Notes under the pieces: generated by a model
Database searches by the model: none
Told to the model about the DNA's origin: nothing
What the model saw: the letters and a program-made list of their open reading frames with translations, nothing else
Translations under genes and position numbers: made by a program
Assembly: GCF_016086655.4 (NCBI RefSeq)
Contig: NC_052143.2
Coordinates: 24,815,886-24,879,885 of the forward strand
Source of the DNA: Lepeophtheirus salmonis
Lineage: Eukaryota > Arthropoda > Copepoda > Siphonostomatoida > Caligidae
DNA length: 64,000 bases
Direction of reading: 5' to 3'
In this document: positions 12,017 through 24,700 of the stretch, piece after piece
Layout: each line of letters starts with the position of its first letter
Position numbering within the stretch: the stretch's first letter is position 1

Positions 12017-15000
12017 CAGACATACTTATATTATAAATATAAACTGTTCAATGAGATTTACTGTGAAATATTGAAAAACAAATTAAATTTTCCATACCCT
12101 ATTTTTTTTTTTTTTTTGTGACCTGCGTAAATTTTATCCTCCCCTCTTTGGGATGACACAAAAGGGGGACGCTGAATGATATATGTTTTTTTCCTAATAT
12201 GATTATTATTTCTCACTCCCTTTTCTCCCAAACTCTGTGACAACTTTTTCTTTCTTTAACACCACTTTTTAGTAGAATCCATTTTGCCTAATAAAAAACA
12301 ATCAATACTCAAATCAGGGGTATCTAACGTGTTCAACTCGAGTACAAATCAACTATATCTACACTGACGAATATAAAATAAATGTTCATATAAAAGTGAT
12401 TATTTATCAACAAATGTTTTTGCAAAAGCCTTGCTTTCATTCAACAGTCTGCCTTTCTTTCTTTTTAACCAATTTCTCTAACTCTTTCTCCCTGTTTCTG
12501 CTAATAAAAATATTTTAATTAAATTCCGTATTTTAAATTGGTAACAGCTAAAATAATAATAATGAAATATTTATGCATAGCCTGTGAGAGAGAAAAGAAA
12601 ATGGACGTTGTTTTAAAGGATTAAGGGGAGAAAAAGAGAAATATGGCATCGATACAAAGATAAGTCACTATTTAAGAAAAAGGACATTTCTCATAAATCT
12701 TTTACAATTTTCACATGATAAAGGAATAATGCTATTATAAAAATAGATAAAACTGAACAACGTACCTATTGAAAACCCCCATCATAAATCTTCTAAAGGT
12801 CATTAACTACTTAAATCTATGACAAAGAACTCCCGAAGAACTCTTGAACTAATTCATTCTTTGCTCATAATCAGCTAGTTTTCCTATTACTGAATATCTT
12901 TGTAATGCCTACCAGAAAATATGTATTGATTCCCAACTAGGCCCAAAAGAAATTCCATGTTTCTACATCAAATAGGTTGAAAAATTCTCTAGATTACACC
13001 ATAGTGTTTCAATTTACCCACTATAAGAATATCTTCTTATTTTACCTATTGAAATAGACCAAATAGTTGAAGAATCGTTTGCCAATTTGTTTAATTAACA
13101 CCATTTATATCTCTGTGAAATATTGAATGTTTGCACTTCCAAGATAAATTTACAAATACGTCATTTGCAAATATCTAGTGGCGAGGATTTTATTAAGCAA
13201 AATGTGTTCTATGGGACGATTTTTGTGTTAGGTTTGGACACGGTTTTATGACTTACATAGAACGGAACTGGAAAGGATATCAAAATTGTGGGAATTATTT
13301 TTTTAAGGAAGACTGCACAACAAATGTTTGGAAAACATTTGTAACAGTTTACAAAATTGAATTTGAGCTATAAATTAAGAAAATTAGATGCTATAATATT
13401 GTTTGAAGGATAAATAACTAGTTTTTAGTCTTACTCCTACAGAGTCTTTTTTATCCAATATCCGAAAGAAAAGTTGACTGATTTAATTATTTCTATTAAA
13501 TTTTGTAGCTATAGTTAATATGATTTTTAGGAAAAGGATCCTGTTGTCACCGTCCATTTTGCAACTGTCTTATACCTCCCCTACATATAAGAACAAAACC
13601 AGAGGTCTACTTATTAATTGAAAAATAAGGCAGGCAAATAAAAGTAATGGAAAGCCGAGGGAAAGAGATGCAGATAATATAAACTTAAAACAGGGACAAC
13701 ATTTATCAAAAAAAAAAAAATAGATGGAAAAAGAAAGTAGCCATTTATCATGACAACTCAGGTTTATTTATTATTTTTCACAACATACGATATTACCTTG
13801 GAATCTGAAGTATGTATGTTTTTATGATTTATAAAGCCTCTTTTCCTGCACTAAACAAGTAACCAGGGATGATAATTGAAGCAGGGGACACATTAATGTG
13901 CGTATACGAGACCTTTTTTCTTCAAAAGTTGGATAAAAGACTATTTGAGACTTATTAAGAGAAGAAGAAAATCGCATAGAGGCTCTTTTATTCCAGAGAA
14001 AGAGTCTTTGAATAGGGAATTGAAACCTAAAGGAGTAGAAAAAGAAGATGAATAAAATAAGATTATGTGCCAAGAAGTTTATTGAATAGGAAGTCTAATG
14101 GCCTTTTTTTTTAATAGATACATTAAATCTATGTGTAGATTGGGTAAAGAGAGGTTCTGTGATTTTTCATCAAACTATTTCTTCCTTTCTCCTTCCTCTC
14201 AAGAAAATAATATAATATATATGTGCACTGCATATATAAGAAAATATAGATATAAATATGGAGATCGATTTATCAAAGCAATATATAACATAAATACAAC
14301 GACTTGATGAGAATATATGTATGAATGTACAAAATATTTTATAATAAAAATTCATGCTGTAAGCATATATATACTACTTATGATTACATGAGTATACATA
14401 ATACATACATACTTATTTCCAAATAAATTGTCTTTGATGTGTATCAGTAGTATACATATGTGCTCGTAAATGCACAAATGAGTCATATATAGGTAATGTT
14501 ATTTGCAGTAGGATTTTGTTTCCACGAAGATTGGAAGATTGGATTTGCCATTGGATTGAAAACAACAACTATGGTCCATTCCATCCTTTTCTAAGTTAAT
14601 CAATCGCTCCTGTCCTGGAAGTGTAATAATTAACGGAGAAATAATATTCTCATCAATATATAGTACAGTGTTAGCTCACTTAAACAAAAATGTACTCTAT
14701 ATGTAAGCTTCCCATGGTTTCTATTATTAATTGCTACTGATTGGTTGGACTCTAAAAAGCTGTTTTAAGACTGTGAACAACTCCCATCAATTATTCTTTA
14801 GGTAGAATTGATTTTGGCCTTTTTAACTTGGACAATGAAGTGTGGACGGAGGTTATTTTTTTGTTGGTCTCTTCGTCGCCAGGACTACAGCAAAATAAAC
14901 GGATCAATTTTGAACGACGATTATATATAATCACAGTAAATTTTGAGGGGTCAAGGTTCAATGTTAGGGTTGCACAAAACGTTAGAAATACATAATCGAC

Positions 15001-15185
15001 AGTAGCTTTGGAACATACTGAGGTACCGAGCTCTTATAAGTTTCATTATGTAGCCTTAATAAATTTACTTCATATAGGAAAAAAATCCAAGATTAAGATT
15101 ACAATTCAAAGTCACAAAAAAGGTCGAAAATACGTAATTTTGAACAAATTGATATCATAGATATTCGTACTTTAATAATTTAAAC

Positions 15186-15222
15186 ATGTCAAAATTGCAC
15201 AAAAATGTGCAATTTTTGACAT
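15186..15222. repeat. near-perfect inverted repeat
   Basis: ATGTCAAAATTGCACA pairs with TGTGCAATTTTTGACAT apart from one extra T in the right arm, with a loop of about four A residues. Function unknown; possibly a MITE remnant. Confidence 0.75.
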
Positions 15223-15598
15223 CAACATAGAGAAAAAATTATATATGATTTGAGCTCTATCAAGTGTCCCTTCTAGTTTTAATAGATTTCTATATTTATT
15301 CTAATTTTTTTCTACATTTAACAAAAAGACAGACATATATATTTTTATTGAAATACATAAATTGAAGCTATATTTTACATATTATACATAATGTATCTTG
15401 TATTCAAGTCTGGATAGAAATAGATTGAATTTCCTTTCGTCCAAATCTCATCTGTTAAGTACTGGATATCCTTCCAACATTTGAATATGGCCAGGACATA
15501 AGAAACAGCGAAAGGCACTTCCATTTATTTCAAAATAGACTCACTCTTAAAATTTGTACATAACATAGATTAATATAAATTTTTATTTTCTCTTTCAG

Positions 15599-15783
15599 TG
15601 GGCTCAATTCTCTTTACAATATGGGCCAAGGTGCCATGCGCCCCTTAGATGGCTTTACACACTCTCGATTCCTCCCTGGAAAAGAAGTCAATTATAGACA
15701 AGAAGAAAAGAAAATATTGGACTCTGTTCTAGGACCTGATGTATATGATAAGAGGATACGCCCCAGTGGTTTAAATAGTACAG
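15599..15783 (+). CDS. GluCl: GluCl exon a (first identified exon)
   Basis: A pyrimidine-rich acceptor ending in TTTCAG precedes it and a GTAAGA donor follows. The first base completes a codon from an upstream exon. It encodes residues 1-61, including the amino-terminal helix and the family signature YDKRIRPSG. An internal ATG at 15621 would begin translation after the signal-peptide position, so it is not preferred as a start. The exon ends in phase 1. Asn59-Ser-Thr is a possible N-glycosylation site. Confidence 0.92.
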
Positions 15784-18700
15784 GTAAGAATCGTCTAAAA
15801 ATAAAAGTTGAAGTATAAAAGGACTATTCAAGATAGTCCAATATTTCAATTTTATGTTTCTCCATCCATTATTTGTATAATCCTATGTAAATATCATAGA
15901 GTTGAATGAGGTTTAAAGGATATATATTGGACGGAAAGGGATTTTTGTAGAAAAGAAATACAGTTTTATGATAATAAAAGCAAAATTTTGGCACTTTTTT
16001 GAAACTATTATCCTTCTTTGTTGGATCATCAAAGTGGGCACAACTCCTTGAATAGAATAAATAAAACATTATCTCACACCTATGCCATTATAATAGAAAC
16101 ATATTTAACCTTCCTGCCCTATATACTTATACTTATATATAAACTTTTTTTTTGTAGAAGGTCTTCCTATATAAAAGTACGTTTTTTCCGAAAAAAAAAT
16201 TATAAAAAAGACGTATAATCTTTCTCAAACGTCTTAAAATCAATAGTACAGTACTGCGGTCCATTAAAATTTGAATGCTTATTAATTCAATAAATAATAC
16301 AGGTTGAGTGATTGAAATTAATATATCCTTAGATATATTAAAGCATAAGCAATTAGTTACATAAAAAAAAACTTGAGCTCGTGCCACCTGGAAGCCATAA
16401 TTGCCGCTAAGGAGGCTACATTAGTACTCAAGCATCATCTATTTATAGTATTAATTTTGTTGATGTTCTATAGTTAATTATTAAATTAATAATGATAACA
16501 GCATTTGAAAGAACAAAAAATATTGAGCTTATGAACTTATGAGTAACAACAAAACTGGCATGTTAAAAGAATACATAGGATTTGCGATCCTAACCATAAG
16601 TACAGCCTCTGTCTTTTTTCTTTCACTTTATGTGAAAATGTATTTATGAATTGGTAAGACTTCTAGAGTATTGGAGGTGTTTTTGTTTCTTTTATTTGTA
16701 TGTAAAGAGTGGTGCATACAAATTTGAACACTTTGAATTTTAAATTCCAACAATATATAATTTATTAATTAACAGTATAATTTCAACAAAATCAATACTA
16801 TGTGTGTCTGAGCTCACTTAATCATGAATGTAACTAATGTAATTAATGTAATAATGATACTTCCAGGCGGCGACAGAAGGCCTAGCACCCACTGCAAATG
16901 TAGTCCTATGTCATTGCGTCCCAATCTAGGCTGACAGTGGCTTTGAGTACCTCAGTGTTTGGATAACCGACACTGCAGGCTTTCTCCTCGACATGCGCTT
17001 AAAAGATTTAGTCAAGGAGGTTTGCATCAGGACTGTAGTGGGGCTACAAGTGTCAAAAAAGGGTTCAAAAGAACTCAAAAGACTAATTCAAAATATTCCT
17101 GTAACAGAAGAGATGGGTTTCTTTCATTGCTGTTCTCAAAAGTTGCCTATCCACCCTCACAATGCTATTTCCACCCCCTTTTTTATAGGTCTCTGTACAG
17201 TCTTGTGGGAAACTCCGAGATCTCTTTCATGAGTCCTCATGAACGTAAGGAGATTGGTCTGGGCTTTTTTAGTTAACTCCTCCGGGTCCAGTTTGAACTT
17301 TTTTGAAGGAGCCCTTCTTCCTCTCCAACGTTTTGGACTTGCTGATGGTGACGCCGAACTGCTTGGAGTGTGCGAATGTAAATTTGTCAATCACGTTCAA
17401 GGATTCTCGTTCTCGACTTGTACGTAAGCTAGAGAGCGCATGTGTGTTTGTTTTATATCTAATTGTTTATGCATTAATATATCGAAAAATGAATTAATTT
17501 CAATCACTCAACCTTCATTGGTTATTGAATTAGTGTTTCAGATTTCTATGAAACATCCGGTCAATATTTACGCTCAAGAAAGCAATATATATCTATTATG
17601 GTCGACTGAAGATAGGAAGTTCTCTTTAAAAGGGTAATACAAATATGAATAAAAAATGTTCATATATGAACAGACAATAATCAATCATTCAAATAATATC
17701 ATTTGTATCCTTTATTTTTGTTTAAGGTAAAGTCGATTCTATAAAAAAATTAGCCCCATGTTTTTGGGAAACTAGGAAACATGGGGGTGTTTATACAAAA
17801 GTAAATGAATCTATTAAGTTGTATTATGACGAATTTCCCCAAGGACAACCATTTCCATCGAGAAAAACATATGATTAAGTTAATAAGTCAAAATTATTTA
17901 ATCAAAACTCCCCAATTCAGTTATAATTCATATAAAACAGTTAGTTGGGAAGTAAATTCATTATTGAGGACAATTATAAAATCCCACGATTAAATATCAA
18001 TATACTGTTTAATAAGTTTTTTTTTTTTTAAAGTGCAGTATTTTACTTTTTAAATTCAGCCATATAACAAGGATTTGAGGCATGGTTTGATTTTTATTGA
18101 ACCATTTTTCAGCAAACCATTCAAAAACAGAACTAATGGCGACAAAATTTAAAACTGGAATTTTTTGTTTTGTTTTTGTCCATCGGTATTTTTATAAGGA
18201 TTTTTCCCATAGGGTTGTTGAGTTGGAGGGGAGGGGGGTGATTTTCCTTTCTTAGATCTCATCTCTATTAAGAAGTCAATGAGAAAAAAAGTTGGTATGA
18301 ACTTTGTTCTTGCGTTACGAGCAATTATTTGTTGGGGCTTTGATGCTTGTTGGATTTATCCGTATATACGTCATAGTTAGAGTTTTAAAATATATGACCT
18401 GGATGTTTAAAAAAAAAAAAAAAGAGATTGGTAACCTTGACAATTTGAAAAATATTTGAAAGGTGAGAAGCTTACTTATGATAAAATTGGCTGTGAGCAG
18501 CATATATAAGACAGGAATTACACTGATGTGTTCAACAAGGACTTATAATTATAACTTCTCAGCAAAAAATCAGTGTTACTCTTTGTCATTCCTGAGCACA
18601 CGCGCACTATAAACTTAAATGTTCCCTCCTGCAAAATTAAAGTATAGTTATCATAATGCAACTATAAAAAATATCATCGATCTCGTCTATGCCATACTTT

Positions 18701-21700
18701 AAACAATTTTTGTCATATAGACAATAAGAGAGGTTCATTCAACTTATTTCACACTCATTTATTCTATTAACGGAGAAGAAAATGAGGGGGAGGGGGGACT
18801 TTGTTCCATCTCTAATAAACTTTATGAGTATATTAGAAATAATATATATTATTATTATTGAAATAACTTCCATTTCCTCTTTCTTTCTCTTCCTTCCTCC
18901 CTTTTCATAAAAAGCCACAATTAGCATTTGCGGTTCCTTCCTTTTCAATGAAAAATATATAAACGCACAGGATGCGACAACTTAACTTCCTTTTTTATAA
19001 CGGGTATCAATCAGGCTATAAATTTAGTAGCGGGAAATTCGTGGTTTCATTCTAGAGATGAGGTTCTAAAGTTTTATTACAAGTACAGTTAGGTACTATC
19101 ATGCGTTGGAGTATTGAGGAACGTGTTTTTGTCGTCGAAAATAAATATTGCCAAAAATTGGGTTAACTGGATATCTTAGCAAATTATACTACTGGGAATT
19201 TAGCTCTCGAGGTTTATTCTTAATTGCTTCAATTCTTAATTATCACGAAACGCTTTTTTCAATTCATTTCCATTTTGAAATTCTTTGAACATATGTATAT
19301 AATTCCATAAAACTGGTTTAATTAAATTTGGATCTATGCAAAAATTCTAAAATATTTATTGCGTTTTCTTCAAATCAGGTAATTAAAACCTTATTTTGTA
19401 CGAACAATCCAACATTTTAAAGATTTTTTTAAATCGCCCAAAACTAATTATGTAATCGACTCCACAGCTACAAAGTCAGATTTTTGTTAATTTAATGTTG
19501 CATCTTTTTTTATGAAGTAAGAATCCCTCTACAATCTCTCAGTGAGAAGTCATTGAAAAAGAGACATCGTATTCCAATATATTCCAAATTATGAAACAAA
19601 ATTTAAAAAATATGATTAATAAAATTTGTTTTATTATCTTTTGGAAAAAGGCAGATATGTTACCGCACCATGTATATTATTAAAAAATACTCAAATCAGA
19701 CATATAAGAACCAACATTGGACATAACTATGTTTGATAATCTATATACATAAAGATTCTCTAGCTTCAGATTAATATTTCACTCTTCTATGATCAAAAAC
19801 TGGTTCTCCTGGGAAATATCAAAAAACTTACTTAGGAAAAGTTTGAGACTTCTCAATGCGTTTTTGTCAAGTTACAGGGGATTTTAAAACGTAAAATGTG
19901 TTCAGTTTTCTACAGGTTTGGGGAGCTAAACGTATACTTGAGAGGTTGTTTTACAAATACTTCAATATTTTTTCATTTTCAAAATTTACAAAAAATAATC
20001 ATTTTAAAAAAATTTCTAAGGATTGCCTTTGCAGACTTTTTCATTCAATATGACCACCTTTAGCATCAATCAAAGCCTTCGCACGTCAACGCAGGAGTTA
20101 ATGACAAATTTTGTCCCAGGCTGCCAATATGGCAGCTTTCAACGTGTCTAGCTTTGGGTGTGGAGTTTCGTTGGTTTTCTTCTTCAAAGTGCCCTACACA
20201 GCAGAGTCCAGTGAGTTCAAATCTGGGGAATATCTTTACCTATTTACCTCTTGAGCATACTGTCCTTCATGACCTCTTTTCGAAGGTGATGTGGGGTTTT
20301 GTGCATGGGTAAAATGCCAAGTCGCCCTTCACGGACCTCTTGATGGTTCTAGCAGGCACAGAGAAGTCGTTTGGGAGGTGATTCATCGATTTAGTGGGGT
20401 CCTCCTTGATATTCTTCGTCTAGCTGGAAATGAACTCTGGATTCTTCATTAAAATGTGCTCTCCGCTTCCTCAAGAGGGTTTCTCATCATTCTTCATCCT
20501 AGTCACCTTAAAAACTAGGATCCTGGAGCACTTCATAATGTCCATCATCCTCACTATCACAACGTCAGCAACTAAGAGATCTGAGAGGCGCTGCCTTTTG
20601 GTTTCTTTTTCTTGCTCGTCATAACGAGATGATGAAATGTTTTTTTTTAATATTTTATTCATGCACAATGCATGACTGAACCCGAATGTCAAAAATAATC
20701 ACTAAGCCCTACTATATTATTGAGAAACATTGTTTTAGTATTATTTTTGAAGAAGTCTCCTATGGAGACGAAATCGATGAAATGATAATGATTCTCTATA
20801 CCTCTATGTTTTATTGTGTTGCTTGAGCCAAGTCTGTCTTCTTTAAAATTAATGAAAAAATCAAAATTAATTTACAGTACACGTTTTGCTGCCCATGCCT
20901 GTATATTTTTTTTTAGTATTTGGCATATCAGGAAAAAATATTGCACTGAAAAATTTAGAATTTCCTTGTTATATTAAACGTAACATATCAAAATTTAACA
21001 ATAGTTAAAGTGATGGCTGTTAAACAAAAAGAAGGACCATTATCCTTGAGAAAATAGGAAAATCCTAAAAACAAGGTGTAAAATATTTTTACTATGAAAT
21101 CAAACACTAATTAACATGAAAGGTAGAATTTTGGACTCATAACACCCTATTTAGAAGCCAAAAAAAATTTAGCCGCCTAAAAATGTACAATTTTGAGAGG
21201 AAAGTAAGATTTTTTTCAACTATAATTAAGGTATCAAACTTTGTCAAGTACAACTTTTGAATGTTCCAAGCAGAAAAGGGGGGGAGAAGGGATGTATATT
21301 AATCTGTAAATGAGACATTTTAATGATATATATATATATAGCACACCTTAAAAAATAATTGGTTTATTTTAGACAAATTTTGATCTCTACTATTCATTAT
21401 TCTTTATTTCATATTGATATAAAGAAAAAAGCCATTATTTACCTATACTTAATGCACCAATTTTGACTTAGAGGAGAGAAGAGTGTGAATGAGGAGGAAA
21501 GTAGCTAGAAAAGTTAATTGAGCGGGAATTAAGAAGGCTAAAGAAATTATATTTCAAGAAAAAATCCCTCATATTGGTAATCTTATGATGATGTTCATGT
21601 TACAAATGAATCCGCAATTTCATGGACGGATTATTTCTACTCCTTTTGAAGATATGGGAGGGATTGGGAGAGGGGGGAGAAGGTTTGAAAGCTTTGCTTT

Positions 21701-24700
21701 TACAAATATATATAAGAAAGTAATAATAAGAAAAAGATACATTTCCACAAGAGATAAATAAAGAATTTTAATTATTTTTTGTGAGTCTTTTTAGAATGGA
21801 AGAAGAGAGAAATATATAAAGGGATTTAGTGACTATCTTTTTTTTCCAACTGATTAAAAAAAAAATTCCAAGAAAAAATATATTTCTTTTGTCTTTAGCT
21901 TCATGTCAATTAGGATATAATGACTTATGTATACACAACTTATGTTTTTATTGATGACGTTGATTTTGTTAGTCTAACAGATCCTTTATAACTTTATACA
22001 ACTTTCCTTATCTATGTTAGGAATGATTTTAAGGGGGCATTAAGGGCACTTGATCTTGGTTCTTGTACTTGAACGTAAAAAAATAAGAGCCTCACGTATT
22101 AATAATTCGAAATTTTATTTCTAAAAAATATCAAAAATAAAATTCAAACTTAAAAAATGAAAAGGCCGCGTTGATTATATTTGACCTCTACCCGACCTTG
22201 TATGTTGTCCCATTTATTCATTCGTACTATATTTTTTTTAGATTCGGCATCGCTTGTGACAGTCAATATATTCGTTCGAAGTTTCTCAAATATCGACGAC
22301 GTCAAAATGGTAAGATGAAATTACATAAAGAACAAATTAAAGGGTCTCAAATCTACTTTCTTAACCTCTAATTATGAAGTTTATTCATGTAATAAAAAAA
22401 TGTTAAATGTATATTAAGGATGTCTCTAGTAAAAGAAGTGATGTAGCATATTTGTAAGATTTCTACAAATAGGTTTTATCGAAATTCTATAATTTTCTTC
22501 TTCTTTTTCTATTAAGTTCTCATATGTAGTAATAATTTTTATTATTATATTATAATATCTGCTTTTATAACAATTTATTATATAAACAATTGTTCATATA
22601 GTATGGACAATAGGGTGTTCTGTTTTTGAGGTCACCCTGATGCATATTGATGAAGAAATGATATTTGAAAAGTTTCAGTCTTATTATCATATCATTTAAA
22701 AGATGAAAAAGGAAGTTTTATGTTCATAGTTAGCTGATACCAATGGACTTGCAACGTCTAAATTTTGAAAATATGAGACCCTATTTTTTTATATTTTCTT
22801 TATTAGGGTATCAAATGTTTTATAGAAAAAGTTTGGTCCAATCTACTGACTAACAAGATTTTTTAATTTTATTATTTTAATGAAGTGCCAATATAAAAAG
22901 TTTGTTTGAAGAAACATTCTAATGAATCCTATTTCCATTTATTTGCTGATAAATAATAGCAATTCAAAATGTGGTAAAAGCTAGCATTTAAACTACATAA
23001 TTGTTACAAAATGAATTAGGAAAAGAATTGTACACCTAAAGTATTTTATCAAATTCAGTTGTTAGTATAGAGGCTACAACAATTTCCTACACTTTTTTGA
23101 AGAATAGTGCAATAGTTGGAAGGAATTGACCCTTTTTCTTTCTATTTTTGGGGAAAACAAAATTAAGATATACCATTTGAAATATGTTAACAAGTATAGA
23201 ACTCAACTTTTTTTACTCCTTTTCTCCAGCAACCCACAAATTTGAATTAAAGAAAAAGAATGCCTTTCACTGATTGGGCTCTATTGGTTGGTTGCATGAC
23301 CATATTTCCCTCATTTATTTGTTTGAATAAATTCAAAGAGATATTATTTATGAGTATACGAGACCTTTAAATGCATATGTTTAGAAAAAGTTCCTTCTTC
23401 GTTCGTTCCCCTCAGTGACTCTCCAAGCCGAACAAATACATTATTTTTTTTTTAAATAAAATAAATGATATTTTAAGCCTTTTGAATAGCAAAAAGGAGA
23501 AAAATAGAGTTGAAAGGAAACGAGGTAAGAAATGATCCAAGATTCAAAACTCATTTAATGTAACATTAAACCATTTATATACGTATGTATGATAGGGAGT
23601 TTCCCCTCTCTTCCTTTTTTTTCTTCATCTTTTTCTTAATCCCTGATATGAAATGAGCTGTACCTAAAATATAATAAACCTCAAAAGATTAATCTTCAAC
23701 CTTTTTCGATCCTTCTTTCCAAATATTTATGAAGTGATATTTTTTGATAGATAAATAAATAATTTTAAATCAAATATTGTTTGGGTAATGTTATATAATT
23801 TTTTTAAATCAGTTCCCTTATTAAGTAGAAAACAATTAAACAGATATTTTTATTGCATGATTCAATGTATTAAAAATTTTAACTAGACATATGATGTCCA
23901 TAATTCATTAGCGCACTTAAATTCAGTTATTTTTCTTTAATTTATTGAATCTTACAATAAAAATATATATGGATATCATTTAATTAGTCACTCCGTGTGT
24001 GTAGGTTCGATACTCGATCGTTCCAAGAGAAGAAAATATATTAAATGTACATGGGTTCCTTGTATTACTAGAATGTTTGCTTATACTTCATCAGAGCAAG
24101 TCTATCCAACCAATTGAAGGGGCATAAATAAAAATATTACTCAGTAATATCAATCTATTGGGCCCTTCATGTCATACATTTATAACTTAAAATTATATAT
24201 GAAAGCACAGTTTCTAAAGCATGTGGAAGAAAAATTCAAATATGAGGAGTAATTATTTAAACTGATAAGGTACAGCAGTATACAAAACAATTTGGGTATT
24301 TTTTTCCTACAGATTACAGATTGTTTGATTCCAAAATGTTAGAGACATCAAGTGCTACTTGCTAAAATTTTATTATTGTGCAATATATATGGCAGATTAT
24401 CTTTCTATAAAAAACAGTTCGTAACAGGGCATTGCTCCGTATTCAAATTGAAATAACTAAACGTACTACATTTTTGTCAGATAAAGCTTAGTATTCCGCA
24501 AACCTTTTATCCTTTAAGTTTCACTTTTTTTATTATAGTATACAAATTTACACTATTATAGTGCAATGAATTATCTTGGAATAAAGTCTTGCATCTGAAA
24601 ATTTGACCGGCATATTTACTTCTATTCAAAATCCTATTTTTCCATATTATAATTTACAAGCTATGTAGATAAATTGATTTTAATCATGTCTGTTTATTTC

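Larger units (their letters stand above)
11581..15598. other. region upstream of the first identified channel exon
   Basis: There is no recognisable coding. A perfect hairpin (14-bp arms, TTTT loop) lies at 11985-12016 and a near-perfect one at 15186-15222. This is the most likely place, after the region beyond the window edge, for the undetected signal-peptide exon or 5' UTR exon of the GluCl gene. No candidate with a hydrophobic leader and a phase-2 donor could be defended. Confidence 0.45.
15784..22241 (+). other. GluCl intron 1 (6458 bp)
   Basis: GT donor and AG acceptor. It holds an inverted pair of mariner fragments (16.2-17.6 kb), a further antisense mariner relic (20.0-20.7 kb) and a hairpin at 17754-17786. 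No second copy of the next 68-bp exon was noticed. Confidence 0.85.

Noticed and set aside
14836..14931. ATG frame beginning MKCGRRLFFCWSLRRQD as a GluCl first exon
   Set aside because: The hydrophobic core is short and interrupted by arginines, and no good donor in the required phase follows.
15621..15818. A 65-codon ORF starting MGQGAMRPLDG as a separate small gene
   Set aside because: Its first 54 codons are exon a of the GluCl gene; the remainder reads into intron 1 past a GTAAGA donor.
22618..22648. AGGGTG...CACCCT as a mini-mariner
   Set aside because: Only six-base arms 20 bases apart; likely chance or a footprint.
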